From positions 113,943,000 through 114,006,999 of the forward strand of contig CM035433.1 in the NCBI GenBank assembly GCA_020310875.1: a stretch of 64,000 nucleotides of DNA, in the 5' to 3' direction. Within the stretch, counting starts at the first letter, position 1. Every line of letters begins with the position of its first letter. A program made the translations under genes and the position numbers. Shown here piece after piece: positions 1-11,514 of the stretch. The stretch is from Ceratopteris richardii. Its lineage: Eukaryota; Streptophyta; Polypodiopsida; Polypodiales; Pteridaceae. The notes beneath the pieces are model-generated. The model worked only from the letters and a program-made list of their open reading frames with translations. It ran no database searches and had not been told where the DNA came from.

Positions 1-918
1 TCTACTGCTTGAAGAGGCATTCTCTACTAGTTGTCTGTTGAAAATAAATCGGTAGCCATGATGTGTAGTGCGCTGGCTTTTTCATACTTCTCCTTGGTCT
101 TCTCATACGTCTCCTTGTAGAATTCCACCTTTTTATGTAATTCCTAGTTCTCCTTTATATCAATGTTCTGCTGCCCTTGATGCGCTAGTGCAAGTAGTTC
201 GCCCTGCAACCTCTTAAATTCTGCATCCATGTAATCCATACGAGATCGAAGCTCTCAAGTTGCATCTTATGAGAGATGCTACCAAGGTTCTCATGGTGGT
301 GAGATATGTGTGCTGCTCGTCAAAAGCAGCCGACTGAGATTCCAATGAGATATCTTGTTGATCGCATAGCTCCAGCATGTGAGTAAGTGTACTTGCAACT
401 GCGTTAAATGGGGAGTTGTGAAGGGGGATGGATGGTGTGGTGGAAGGATATGAGACTGGCGGAGCTGGTTCCGAAGAATGAGATGCATGTGTTATGGAGG
501 AGGGGATAGTAGGTGCATCTTGGTGTAGTGATATAGGAGCTTGTGTGGAGATAATACTGATTATACGAGTTGTCAAGGAGGTGGAACTAGGACCCGAAGG
601 AGGTGGCAAACATGTATGTGGTGGGGAACACGTATGTGAGGGTGATGGAGGCGATGGTGAATAAGTAAGTGATAGTACTGGGTGTCGGTGATTGTGGTGT
701 CGTGTAAAAAGGGTGAGAAGTAGGTTGGAAGTAGATTGTTCGGGTATGGAGATGTGCGCAGTATAGTGTGGTGCAGCAGAGGATGAAGTAGTATGCGGTG
801 GAGTCATAGAGTATGTAGCAGTGGTAGTGGCACTGGGTGTAACAATAGGTGCAGTGGGTGTGATGGTGGTTGGGGTAGTGCATGATGGATGAGTGAAAAC
901 ATATGATATAGAGGACAA
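1..918 (-). pseudogene. Pro/Thr/Ser-rich retroelement protein remnant with C-terminal coiled coil
   Basis: An open frame of 234 codons (918 to 214) is rich in Pro, Thr, Ser and His. It ends in a segment of coiled-coil character that continues, with stops, to the window edge (heptad-like Glu/Lys/Leu around 60-190). The same order, a Pro/Thr-rich linker followed by a C-terminal coiled coil, is seen in the last 270 residues of the 883-residue gag protein at 52308-54959. I therefore read this as the decayed 3' part of a related gag-type ORF. That relation rests on composition and layout, not on an alignment, and no catalytic domain is visible. The element is cut by the window start. Because Pro/Thr-rich frames arise easily in biased DNA, the open frame alone is weak evidence. 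Confidence 0.35.
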
Positions 919-1013
919 GGAAGTAGAGAAATATAATTTTTTGCCAAATTTGGTTCTCGCATATCCCTACTCGTGGATTGGAAGTTGATCCAATGCTTCT
1001 CTAGAATCTTGAA

Positions 1014-2134
1014 CTACATTTGCCTTCTTGTTGTTGTAGGTTTGCATTTTTTATTGAAGCAGATATGCCCCTCTTTTGGTCTTGGCCTTGCCTTTGTGAT
1101 ACTGATTGGGTGGTGAAGACCCAATATTGGGGTATAAAGTGGGAAGGGAACGTAACCACGTGAGTATGCTAGGTGAATATACATGAAAGGTTGAAGCTCC
1201 TCTATTAGCTTGTGAGACGAAACGCTTTCTTTTATCGAGTATTTACTACCAAGTAGTTGATGAAATGGATATGGCTTGGAGTAAAGCATACATAGCAGGC
1301 CATCGCACAAGAATGTATTAGTAAAAGAGAATTTTGTCTTCATGTTACGAAGTAGAAAATAGAACTTGAAGGCACGCAAGATGGGTGCTGTGGGTAGAGC
1401 AACTGGGTTATCTGCAAAGACTGCCTTGCACTTGGGAATTTATTGATCTTTTGCTATGCCTGAGTAAGTGGGGGTTGATGAAGAGTGTATTCCAGTAGTT
1501 GCACCCATGGCTAAAGCAACTATATCTAGTGATAATGTGCCCTCGGAGAATTTAGGAAAGGATTGAAAAAAATCAATAACTTCCATGTGGTTGGGCTCAT
1601 CGGCTAGGGAAACTAAGGAGAGTTCCTTGAGTCCCAGGGCTACCAATTGATCTGTCGAGGACAAATATGAAAGAGTCTCACGTTCACTGGATAAGTTCGA
1701 ATGTGCATGTATGAACAAGCCCTTGCTTCCAATTCCTGGTGAGTTTCATGAAAAGGACTCTGTTCCTTCTGACAGATCCATGGATCAGAGAGTTTGAGAT
1801 GGTACAAACTTAGAACAAACAGAGTCTTCAGATTGTTTGGAATCTTCTTCCTCTTCATCTGTGTGGCCATCCTCCTGTGAAGAGAGAGGAATCACCAACT
1901 ATTTGCCTTTGCCCGTATCTGCAGCCATCTATCTGTTTTGGTTCTTATTAGCAGCCTCTTGTTGTTGTATGTGTACTGGGTTTATTTGAAATCCTATTTG
2001 TGTGTATCCTGTATTACATGATGCTGAGGATCTTGTGTAGCATCATGTTGCGGGTCTTTCCCTGCTACATATGGTGTCGTGGATGATTCCGGTGGAGCTG
2101 TTGAAATTGTACTCGGAGTACTCAAGGATGCCAT
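1014..2134 (-). pseudogene. Unrecognised decayed ORF, probably retroelement-derived
   Basis: Reading leftward from an ATG at 2134 gives a Ser/Thr/Pro-rich start, then several open pieces separated by stops or shifts. Two pieces (1718-1440 and 1379-1014) lie in the same frame, separated by a TAA and about 20 clean codons, so they were once one reading frame of at least 230 codons. The right piece is acidic and hydrophobic in patches. The left piece is basic, with many aromatic residues and a Lys/Arg-rich end. I do not recognise the family. It lies directly upstream, on the same strand, of the Pro-rich remnant at 1-918 and may belong to the same dead element. No motif supports an enzyme. Confidence 0.3.
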
Positions 2135-2139
2135 AGTGG

Positions 2140-3480
2140 ATATAACTGGTCAATTCGTTATGTAAGATGAGAGGTATGTCTGAATGCAAGATGAGTGATG
2201 ATGAACCAGGGTAAGTGGGTCGAATTGGTGTAGTGGGATGAATTCTGTGTGAGGCTGATGGCGAATTGGGCAGGGAGATGCTATCGGTGAAGGTGAGACA
2301 AATTTGAGGGTGAGGGCGAATTTGGCAAATATGGATGAGGTTAATTGTGAATTGAGAAAAATTCGGATGAGGCTAGGATGCAGTATTTGATATGATGGGA
2401 TAAGAAATCAAATAGGAAGTTTTCTTCTCTCTTGGATGAGTGCAGTCTCACATGCAAGTCTGGTCTCATCGCAAGAGAAGGCAGGGAGGCGAATTAGGTT
2501 TATGGCTAATTTTGTTGAGGAAGAGCGAATTTTGTTTATGGGAGGTAAGGCAGTGAAGTGGCGAATACTACAGAGGAGTCGAAAATTTTTGGAAGCCCGT
2601 TGGGCAGATAATTTGGCTAAGATGTGGGCACTTTAAGTGGCGAATTGGGCTCGTGGGAGGGAACGAATTTTTCTTATGCACATTGATGAATTGCCTTGGT
2701 GATTTATGAACTATGTGCCCACTATGTGGTGCATCTGGTCTTGTTCTATCCGGATGAAGACAAATTTTGGGGGTGATTTATGATGCTTGCAACATGCGTA
2801 TATTGATTCGGCTCAGGGAGTAGGGACAAATTTTTGTTGGGGAGGGGCGAATATTTTGGATAGTGAGATGGGATTAATTGGTGTGCATGAAACTGGTGGA
2901 GAGCACGAATGTGGTAAGTGGTTGAAGGAAGAATGAGGATGAGTGGCTCTCAACCAAGTTATCGAAGGACGTGTGTTTGTTGATCTCAATGGTTAGAACA
3001 ATTCAATTTGTGGAGGCAAAATACAAGGGGTGAATGAGGGGTTGTAAGTCATTAAATTCGTCGTGTGGCTGTGGAAGAGGGGGCAAATTAAATTGGTTGA
3101 GGCAGAGGCGACAAATTAACAATGGATGCGGTGGGCAAATTATAATGGGTTGGTGGGAATGAATTCATCTAATTCTAAAGTCTACTTTTCGTTGGATCTG
3201 AGGCTGATTTGAGATAAGGTTGATCGACTTTTGTCTGACTAGTTGGACGAATTTGGTCGAGGACAAAATTTTGATGGGTGCATAAGTTGGTAGATGGGCC
3301 AGTTTGAATGAATGGCGTATTGGGGTGAATTTCGGGAGCGGATTGAAATCACCTTTTGCTGGTGGACTTGGGGCGAATTGGAGGTGCAATGGTGACTAGG
3401 GATGAATTGAGTTTTCCAAGGACTAATTGTAAATTGGGTCGTTGAGGGCAAATTTTGAGGACTATAAATTTCTAATAATC
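2140..3480. repeat. Non-coding zone of reiterated GCGAATT/GACAAATTT words
   Basis: No coding frame is convincing here. The word GCGAATT and variants (GGCGAATT, GGGCAAATT, GACAAATTT, GACGAATTT) recur every 20-60 bases in a G/T-rich background. This gives a degenerate scattered-word repeat without fixed spacing. Comparable word-iterated zones occur near the gypsy element at 32.5-34.3 kb with different words. It may be the non-coding 3' or LTR part of a dead retroelement. Confidence 0.4.
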
Positions 3481-3544
3481 AATCTCTCTATTGGCCAAAC
3501 ATACTTAATGATTATATTGTTGGAAGGGAAATTAGGGTTGAACA

Positions 3545-4805
3545 CTCTATCTGAGTCTACATATCAAACCCTAAAATTGATGGAGTAAGAGCCTATGTCC
3601 CTCAAAATGGCTAATCAAAGGAGAGTTCAATATCTAGAGATACAAGTAATCAAAATTGATCCCTCCTTTATAGTAAACTTTGTCTTCTTAAAACCATAGA
3701 ATTTGTAGTATGCATACCCAATGATCCTAGGTAGAGACCTTGGTGAGGGCTACAAGGGTTAAACAGTTATGGAGCCAAGACACCATTATCATGAAACAAA
3801 GAAAGAAGAAAATCGACTACAAATGGAAGCCACAAAATCCATTCCACTAGGATTTACACCTCTTTTTATTGAAAGACTTACTATGTCAAAAGAAATCGAT
3901 GATGATGAAGAGGATTTGTCTTTACAACAAATACGATAGTGATATGAGTACGAGAAGTTGATGTTGACAAAATATGAAGTAAATTTTACAAAAGAGACAT
4001 GAAATTGAATATTCAATTATGGAAAACTCACTTGCCAACTAGCTAATACCAAACATAGATCATTAAATATTAAAGAAAAAAAGAGTCTTAAATTTGTGCA
4101 CACACAATCTCTTTGAAGAATACAACTCCGAGCACTCAAGGGTCAAAAGATGATGCGATGGAGGAATTTAATTTAGGCACTAAGGGAGGTCTAAAAATTA
4201 TGAAAATATCAATTAAATTGAAGAGCACTTTCAAATATCAACTTAAGAAATTTCTCTTAGAGTACATAGATATTTAGCATGGTCCTACACACACATCAAA
4301 GGTGCAAACCTTGAATTGATTCAATATAAAGTTAATCTCAAAATTCGTGCAATACCAATAAAGCAACATAAGTACATAATGAACCCCATCTATACACATA
4401 GCTACTGCAAGTGGGCTTCATTTATCCGCTAGAAAAACTAGTATAACTCTCACTAGTAGTAGTGGCACCCAAGAGAAATTATAAAATTAGGGTCTCTTTG
4501 GACTATGAAAACCTAAAAAAAGTTGCATTACACATTCATTCCCATTGACTTGTTGTAGCACAACGTTTGATATAGTCGCATATGTGAAAATGTAGAGTTT
4601 TTTAGATGTCTTTACTGGATACAATAAGATAAGGATGCATCCTAAAGATATGGAGGAAAAAATAACTTTTATAAGGTAGTGGGGGTATTAACTTCCTCAA
4701 CTACATTCCAAATATGGGAAATTAAAGTCTTCAATCTTTTCCCACTACTTTTATGATGGTCTTTCTAGATGACTTTAGTGTTTTAAGAGGTAACAATGAT
4801 CATTT
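3545..4805 (+). pseudogene. Fossil Ty3/gypsy pol, 5' part: protease to RT palm
   Basis: With several stops and shifts, the plus strand reads as a Ty3/gypsy protease followed by reverse transcriptase. Around 3550-3740 the order is a GLN-TLSE stretch, then SLKMANQRRV, then AYPMILGR, which is the usual end of plant gypsy aspartic proteases. From about 4590 there is FLDVFTGYNKIRMHPKD, the first catalytic-Asp block of RT. At 4759-4782 there is FLDDFSV, the YVDD-equivalent active-site loop. The frame then stops at 4805, the 5' end of the giant LTR element. The missing RT thumb and RNase H are found at 37101-37800, directly after that element's 3' LTR, and the two flanks share CATTT. This is a long-dead element, older than everything nested in it. 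Confidence 0.75.
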
Positions 4806-4929
4806 TGTTAGCTCCATGAGTTGTTGATTTTGGGTGTACAAATAGGTGTTCATTCATTATACAAATGCTTTTTGCAAGCATTCCCCCAACTACAGTGACC
4901 TTCCTTGCTACAGAAAGTGCATGTGGGGA

Positions 4930-5660
4930 TTTAGGAGCATTGGAGAAAGGTGAAGAACTACACAAGAAGGCTAACAGAGATGGGTTTTTGGAAGGATAGA
5001 AATTGGTGGACATCCATTATAATTTGATGACATTTCTCCATCACAAACTTGTAAAGATGCATTTTCCATCGAAGTTGTTGGATAGCAACCATTTGAGAAG
5101 CTTTTTGGTCTAGGTCATGGCTCAATTGGAAGTTCAAGTTCAAGTACACCTAATGTTGTAGCCAAAAATTTAAGCCATGGAGCTAGAAGGTTTAGAATGG
5201 CTTTTCCCATTTGAAAGCAGCTTAGATGAAGACCTTATTGCAATGGTTGCAACTCAAGAAAAGGTTTTGCTTCATGCTAAAATCATGGAGTTACGGAAGC
5301 TAAGTCCAAGCACTAAGTCACTTGGGGCTTCAAGCTCACAAAAGCCAATAAGTACTACTGATATAGTCTATTCAACCCTTGGTTCTTCTAGAGTACCACA
5401 TCATGGAGAGGGTTGCTTCTGGAATGCAGAGATCCTTGTTAGTTTTGGTGTTTGATGTGTCCATAATCTTGGAACTTGCACTTATGGAGAGTAGGCCGGA
5501 GCTTCGGGTAAAGTACACCTATCTATTGAATGGACTTCAGGGTGTCTTGGATCCAACCTTTTCAAAGCCACGAATTATTCAAATGTCATGTTTTTGTGTG
5601 ATCTCTAAAATTTCTGAGGGCCCATCAAAGATTCCTGATGAAAGGGGAGCAGGGTAGTGA
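4930..5660 (+). pseudogene. Coding-like segment inside the 5' LTR, unknown function
   Basis: Several plus-strand frames read as a plausible protein broken by stops and shifts. One is at about 4935-5160 and is rich in Lys, Phe and Leu, with FPSKLLDSNHL. The next (5177-5455) contains LDEDLIAMVATQEK followed by KIMELRKLSPS. The same order is present in the 3' LTR copy (27335-28000), where the first part is open for 73 codons. I do not recognise the family. The composition, amphipathic with Glu/Lys/Leu, looks like a real protein rather than noise. It could be a host gene fragment captured into the LTR or an old element-encoded ORF. No domain can be named. Confidence 0.35.
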
Positions 5661-5727
5661 TCTCCCACCCTATCAGATATTAAGGGGGAGGGATGCCCTC
5701 TGGATGCACATGTCAAGGAGGAGCGAG

Positions 5728-5955
5728 TGTTGGAGTTCAAGGTCTTCAGAAGCATGCAAACAACACAAGGAAGAAGAAGAAGCTTGGAGCAGAACACACA
5801 ATACTGAATGTATGCCACTAGAATGTACAAAGATAAGTAACCCATTAGGGCTATAGGCATATATACAAGTCGGGGGGAAAAAACCTCCTAAAGAGGGAAA
5901 AAAGTGCCTCGGTGGTCCTAGTGTGTTCACATACATCACTATCTAAATATATATA
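5728..5955 (-). repeat. 3' LTR of copia copy A
   Basis: It begins TGTTGGAGTTCAAGG and ends near CTAAATATATA on the + strand. It is shared with 9734-9961, 39310-39533 and 41542-41766. Common landmarks are a GGAAGAAGAAGAAGC block, AGAATGTACA and CCTAGTGTGTTCACA. The G-rich sequence just inside it on the minus strand (around 5956-5970) is the likely polypurine tract. Confidence 0.85.
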
Positions 5956-5989
5956 TCCCCGTGGGAGTGATGCGATGAACAAGGAGCTT

Positions 5990-6559
5990 GCACTCATGTA
6001 TAAGGAAGTGTCAAGCTATGTGGAATCAATGCACAAAAGGAAGTAAGCCCAAAGCTTTGCAGAAAGCTTCAAACTTCTCCCTAGGCAGAACCTTCTTGAA
6101 AAGGTTTACAATGTTGTCCTACGTGGGCACATATGCCAAGCTAATCTCTCCAGCAGAGAACCTCTCCCTGACATAATGGTAATGCACCTCAATGTGCTTA
6201 GTGCCAGCATGGAACACAAGGTTCCTTGCAACTACCAATGCACTCTCATTGTCAGTGAAGATGGTGGTGGAAGAAAACTGACTAACACCCAAATCATCCA
6301 TAAGGCATTTGAGCCACACACACTCAACAGTCACTGTGAAAGCTTCCCTATACTCAGCCTCACAATTGGAAGTGGCCACATTAGGCTGCTTCTTGCTCAA
6401 CCAAGATATACGTGAGCTACCAAGCATGAAGCAAAAGCCACTAGTGGACACAGGAGTGTCATAGAAACCAACCCAATCAGATTCATAAAAAGCATGCAAA
6501 TCTGGCAGTAGTAATCCCTCCTTGGGATAAAACAATCCAAGTAGCCAGTTACCACTCAA
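5990..6559 (-). pseudogene. Copia RNase H domain (copy A)
   Basis: The minus strand reads as the C-terminal copia RNase H. It contains the block ending in SWLSKKQPNVATSNCEAEYR, then a VECVWLKCLMDDLG helix, then TDNESALVVARN (acidic residue of the active site) and finally KHIEVHYHYVRERF. These are the standard landmarks of plant copia pol C-termini. The open part is 146 codons (6559-6119), and the last 40 residues continue in broken form to about 5990. It lies next to the 3' LTR, as expected. The usual role is degrading the RNA strand of the RNA-DNA hybrid. This copy is broken and not expected to work. Confidence 0.85.
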
Positions 6560-6599
6560 GTAGCGAAAGATGTGCTTAATCGCTTACCAATGCTTGACA

Positions 6600-7657
6600 T
6601 CGAGGCAATGCATAAACCTGCTCATCTGTGAGACAACAACCTAAATATCTGTCCGAGTAATGCATAAATAAATCAAGCATCCAACAGCCTCGTGATAGAG
6701 AACAACATCAAATGCATCTCCAGCATCATGAAGACTCAATCGTAAACCTGTCTCCATAGGAGTGGCAATAGGTTTACAGTCTTCAAGGCCAAAATGCTGC
6801 AATAATGTGTCAATACATTTTGTTTGACACAAATCTATTCTGCAATCAACTTGTATAGACTGAATGCCCAAATAATGATGCAAATGCCCCAAATCTGACA
6901 TCTCAAATGAGACATGAAAATCAGCTTTAAAATCAGTGATATGCTTCTCATGAGGACCAGTGAGCAGCATGTCATTGACATACACAACAATGATTCAAAG
7001 CACATCATTAGCACGTTTTAACATATAAGGTGCTCTCAGTTGGACTATTCTCAGAACCATGTGCAATTAGATAGCATGCATCTTTTCATACCAAGCATGT
7101 GGTGCTTTCTTTAAACCATATAATGCCTTCTTTAACTTGCACCTAGTTTGCATGCCCTTTTTGCACAAAGCCACGGGGCTAAAAAACGTACACTTCTCCA
7201 TGCAAGTCACCATTCAAAAATGCAATTTTAATGTCCAACTGATGTACATTCCAACCATGATGAGCTGCAAGTGCACAGATGCGATGAACAGTAGTCATTC
7301 AGCATGTAGGTGCAAAGGTCTCATCAAAATCAATGCCTCTTTCTTATGCATAACCCTTTGCAATGAGCCAAGCTTATACCTATCAACTGTTCCATCACAT
7401 TTATGCTTGAGCTTGTATATCCACTTAGTGCCAATGACCTTCTTGCCGGGAGGCAAGGCACATAAAGTCCTGGTACCATTTTTCATGATAGCACCATATT
7501 CAGATTGAATTGTAGCCATCCAATGTTCAGAGTTTTGTGCTTCATCAAATGAAATAGGCTCAGTCTCATCATAGAGACTAGAGGCAGCCATAGCATAGCA
7601 ATCATGCAAAAGAGGCACTATGAGAGCATGAACGAGTATGGTATGATAGAGGTGCAT
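6600..7657 (-). pseudogene. Copia reverse transcriptase remnant (copy A)
   Basis: Two open pieces represent the RVT_2 reverse transcriptase. The upstream one (7657-7295) carries the N-terminal block KKVIGTKWIYKLKHKCDG, typical of copia RT. The downstream one (6985-6641) begins at the active site, where the YVDD box reads YVNDML, a loss of one catalytic Asp by a G-to-A change on the coding strand. It continues through LGHLHHYLGI and the C-terminal TPME block. The region between (7290-6990) is recognisable but shifted. The RT is therefore both frame-broken and catalytically dead. Confidence 0.8.
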
Positions 7658-7659
7658 CT

Positions 7660-8077
7660 AATTTGCTATCATGCAAAGTCTACACCAGCCATTTTGGCAT
7701 AGTTTTTGCCTACTCAATATCAGCTCTCTCATCAACAAGTGCATCATGTAAATCTGCATAAAAAATAGAATGATCTGCATCATCACATGAAACTTGTAAA
7801 GGCTAAGAAGTTGCCTCATTTGGACATAGCTCGAACTGAACTATCTTTTGGGAAGGAGGAACACTGCATTTTGCCCAAAATGTAGCCTTCACAAATATAT
7901 TTTCTGGGTGCCTCAAGTTTAAGCAAAGAGGACACCATTTCAAATTTCTACAGGTGTAGCAAACTAGCGAAATTCAGATGACCAAAACATGCATGCCAAA
8001 GCTTTGCATCTGAGATAGCCTGAGAATCATGTACTGCACATGCCAAATCATTCATAGATTTTTCATCGTCTATGAGC
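7660..8077 (-). pseudogene. Residual linker, integrase lost (copy A)
   Basis: In an intact copia element the integrase, of over 1 kb, should lie between protease and RT. Here only about 400 bases separate them. Only a broken linker matching 41270-41500 of copy B (shared words around DLHDALVDER) is readable. The HHCC and DDE integrase blocks are absent. An internal deletion is the simplest reading. Confidence 0.6.
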
Positions 8078-8557
8078 TTATACAGCCCATGACATAAAAT
8101 GCCAAAAGCAATAATCATGTCGCCATTTCACATTATCATGAATTATACATCTATCATCAATAAATTTCACAACTAAACCAATCTTGGCTAATGCAAAAAT
8201 TGATAATAGATTTTTCTTGATCCCTAGCACAAATAGAGCATCTCGCAATGTAAAAGAGCTACCATCAGTAGTAGTCAGAATGATCTTACCAACTCGCATA
8301 ACAGGATAAGAGGAGTTGTTAGCGCATGTGACATTATTCTGTGTAGGGGCAGGCTCAAGTGAAGTGAAGAAACTGTGTTGAGAGGTAATATGTTTAGTTG
8401 CCCCACTATCAAAGTACCAAACATCTGAGTCTACTGCAGATATACACTGCTCATGGGAAGATGGGTCAAAACTGCAAACAATAGTAAACACCCATTCTTC
8501 ATTCTGCACAAGATTAGTAGACTCAGTTTTCGGTGTAGAGGTCTCTGCAACAACCAT
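8078..8557 (-). pseudogene. Copia aspartic protease and pre-integrase region (copy A)
   Basis: An open frame of 159 codons contains VWYFDSGATKHIT, the copia protease active site with its catalytic Asp intact. It is followed by the flap-like region and the downstream LRDALFVLGIKKNLLSI block, which ends the protease in plant copia elements. The protease would cut the Gag-Pol polyprotein. It is preceded in another frame by gag, so at least one shift separates them, and it runs out before any integrase. This is a well-preserved domain in a dead element. Confidence 0.85.
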
Positions 8558-8632
8558 TCCGGCCTCTTTCTTCTTTGCCTCTTTAGCAGCCAGTTTTGGA
8601 TAGCCCTTAATGACATGATCATTTGCTTTACA

Positions 8633-9480
8633 TTATTTGCAAAACAATTTTTGCTTTTCTATTTTCTTGTCGTCTCTATCATCCTTCTTTGATTGTGCAG
8701 AATTAGCAGATTTTTGCTTACTAGTAGAAGAGCTCCATTTACCTTTGCCCTTCTGACTAGCCAAGAAAGCTTGATCTGCAACATGCATAATGGACCTATT
8801 CTGCCTAGACTGATCTTCCTGCAACATAATAGAGACTAACTCCTCAAATGTTAAGGCATTTGGATTGTCTTTCATCATCAAACGAAGAGTATAAGCAAAA
8901 ATCTGATATGATTCAAGAAGACTATTCAGAACAATCTGCACAAGTGAACTGTAAGGCAAGACTTCATCAACAAAAATTAACTATTCCTTCAAATATTTGA
9001 TCTTTGTTAGAAAACTATTCATAGAATCATCTTCATTCATATGCTCACTCTCCAGAGGTAAGCAACACGAGCCTCATTCCTAGCCTAGTACACTGTGGTA
9101 ATTGTATCCCAAGCATCCTTAGCTGTTCTACAATAGCGAATGTGAGGAATAATGGCATGTTTGACAAACAAGGCTATCAATGCATGTGCTTGAGCATCTC
9201 TGCCATCCCAATGGATTTGCTCTGCAATGGGTACAACAAGAACCACATCACGAACAGGAATATGTAAAATATCACCATCTTTGATGCCATCTACATCAGC
9301 CTCGGTACCTGTATTTGCAAGTGTAATAGGACGTTTTTCAACACCCTGCACAATGTTCCACAAACCTTTTGTGACCAATACATGATGCATCATATAAGCC
9401 CACAATGGGTAATTCGTACCATCCAACTTATCCTCAACAACCAACATACAAAATACATCACTCCTTTCAGCAATGGCCAT
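8633..9480 (-). pseudogene. Copia gag remnant (copy A)
   Basis: The minus-strand frame from ATG 9480 starts MAIAERSDV and contains KLDGTNYPLWAYMM, the conserved N-terminal block of plant copia Gag. It is followed by GLWNIVQG and the AKDAWDTI block at 9120-9085. After a stop, the C-terminal gag continues at 8959-8633 with a Lys/Ser-rich tail. A degraded CX2C-type zinc-knuckle region follows near 8640-8590. Gag would form the virus-like particle in the cytoplasm. The start lies about 250 bp inside the 5' LTR, as expected. Confidence 0.8.
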
Positions 9481-9719
9481 TGAGTAAAGTACCCTGATAT
9501 GGAAAAATGGTTGTATCTGAAAAAGATGAACAGAACTATCCTCACACGTTATGCTAAACCTATAGAAGACTTTTGAGCCACTTATACTGGCGAATCAAAA
9601 CCTGTATATATCTTTGGCACAAAAAGACAAAATAGCTTGAGTATGCTTACCAAATTTCATGCGATTCTGAGAGTATGACCAAAGGGTTTTCGATAACACC
9701 CTAGATGAAGCAGTGGCCT

Positions 9720-9731
9720 GCTCGGATACCA
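9720..9731 (-). other. Primer binding site, tRNA-iMet type (copia copy A)
   Basis: The minus strand reads TGGTATCCGAGC, one base off the classic copia site TGGTATCAGAGC. It lies two bases inside the 5' LTR. Its position fixes the orientation of the element and the LTR boundary at 9734. Confidence 0.85.
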
Positions 9732-9733
9732 AT

Positions 9734-9961
9734 TTTTGGATTTCAAGCTCTGCAAAAGCATGCGAATAGCACAAGGAAGAAGAAGAAGCTTGGAGCACAA
9801 GACACAATATTGAATGTATTACCACTAGAATGTACAAAGATAAGTAACCTGTTAGGGCTATAAGTGTATATACAAGCCGGGGAAAAAAAACCTCCTAAAG
9901 AGGGAAAAAAGTGCCCCAACGTTCCTAGTGTGTTCACACACATCACTACCTAAATATATCA
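9734..9961 (-). repeat. 5' LTR of copia copy A
   Basis: A direct copy of 5728-5955. The inner end has lost the TG (it reads TTTTGGATTTCAAG), while the outer end CTAAATATATCA keeps the terminal CA. Confidence 0.85.
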
Positions 9962-10055
9962 AGAGTGAGATTGAAAGTTTGTGTGTGCAAGTGCGGCGGG
10001 GGTTTTTTGTTGCGGCCTATTGGGTTTTCCTTCTTCTTAGTTATGACAACATGAT

Positions 10056-10081
10056 GGGGGGGGGGGGGGGGGGGAGGGGGG
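10056..10081 (+). repeat. Expanded G-run within the giant 5' LTR
   Basis: A run of 19 G, one A and six more G. The matching place in the 3' LTR (around 28203) has only six G, so the tract expanded in one copy. It could form a G-quadruplex; this is inference from sequence alone. Confidence 0.7.
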
Positions 10082-11514
10082 ACCATAGAGACCTAAGTCC
10101 ATTACCTACGAACCTTGAGAGGGGCATTCAACTTCCTCATGCATAAAAATTTTTCATGCCTACTGATATCCCTCTAGCATTGTCCTAGAGCAAATAGAAA
10201 CTTGCATACTCTCACAAGAAGGCACTGCAGAAGGATAAAGATTTCATTCTTTCCAGAATTGCATTTCCATGTCATCATTCTTCCCAATAGTGCATAGTAG
10301 CAAGGAGGAGGAGGATGAGGGGATGGAGTCCTGCTGAAGGTTGTGGAGGATCGAGAGACAAACAAGTTTTTCTACCCGCAATTTCTGGAAAGAGGAGGTG
10401 AAAAAAAAAACAGAAGGAGAGGTGGCGAGGGAGATTTTGGCTCCTATAGGCATTGTGCATATCAAAAAGAGGGGGATAAAGCAATTCATCTTGTGCACGG
10501 GATGAACGAGAAGAACACAAAGAGGACTACAGAAAAACTTTGGGGGTAGAGGCATCATCATTAGAAGTTCAAAAAGCATCAAGTTCTTCATGCTAGAAGT
10601 CACACTATTCAATAGCTTGTTGTATGTGCATTTTCTAGGGGAGGATGCAATGTAGATGGGAAAGAAAGGCAAAGCAGATGTTTCTGGTATTGGTGCTAAC
10701 GGATTCTTGCTCCAATTGATGCTAGTGCTCAATTCATATGTAATGTTCTCCTAGAGTTTTATGGTGCCGATCCCAATTCACATTGATAGGAGAAGTAAAA
10801 GATAGGACTACTACAGAGAGGGTGGATAGCAGATAGGGAGGAGACAAAGGGAGCAAGGTCATCCTTGAAGGAGTCTTCATGAACTAAGAAGCAAAAATAA
10901 AGGGGGAGTTGACCGTGAGTTTAAATTAAAAAAAAAAGAGATTAGTAGATGTCTCAGTAACCTTGGCTATCATTTCTACAAGATTGCTTATAGTACTTGG
11001 AGTACTATTTTTATGTGAGAAAAGGTAGAAATGATCAATAGTTGACAACTGTGAGCTCAAGGGATTGGAATACCTATCAAGTCAGCATCTTTAAGCTCAA
11101 GCTTTTTCAAGAGATCAGCTAGCAAACACTTTCTACTGAAACCTTAGACTGTATTTTGAATTCAGATGACTTGATGTTATTTTCATTGAGTGGATTATTT
11201 CGTGTTTGTTATGGGTTGAAGACAACCTTTGTCCGTGTTTCTGTCTGATTGTTGTTTTTAAGCTTTCTGGAAATTTTTTAATGTTATAAGACAGAAAACT
11301 CCAATAAGAGCAAACACAAAAGAAAGGTGTTAGTAAAGCTACTTTAATGGATGTGTAGATGAACCTTTCCATTGTCTTACATGGTCATTGACATTCTGTA
11401 GCGATGTTTTTTTAAACTTTGTCAATATTGCATAATTCAAATTTATAATCATCGTGTTCATGCACAGCAACAGATTGCCTCTTTTGAGGCAAAGGTCGAG
11501 TGCTTATTGCAAGA

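Larger units (their letters stand above)
5728..9961 (-). mobile_element. Ty1/copia retrotransposon, copy A, inserted in the 5' giant LTR
   Basis: Two 228-bp direct repeats (5728-5955 and 9734-9961) flank a minus-strand copia body with gag, protease, part of RT and RNase H. A tRNA-iMet-type primer site adjoins the right repeat, so the right repeat is the 5' LTR. The flanks carry the near-match direct repeat GAGCGAG/GAGTGAG, and comparison with the other giant LTR gives an empty site of the same length. Integrase is missing between about 7700 and 8070, and frames are broken throughout, so the copy is dead. Two further partial copies of the family lie at 39310-41541 and 41542-42843. Confidence 0.85.

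Noticed and set aside
10244..10732. 162-codon minus-strand frame in the giant 5' LTR
   Set aside because: The matching 3' LTR region (28459-28732) keeps only short broken pieces and the composition is hydrophobic low-complexity; no support as a gene.
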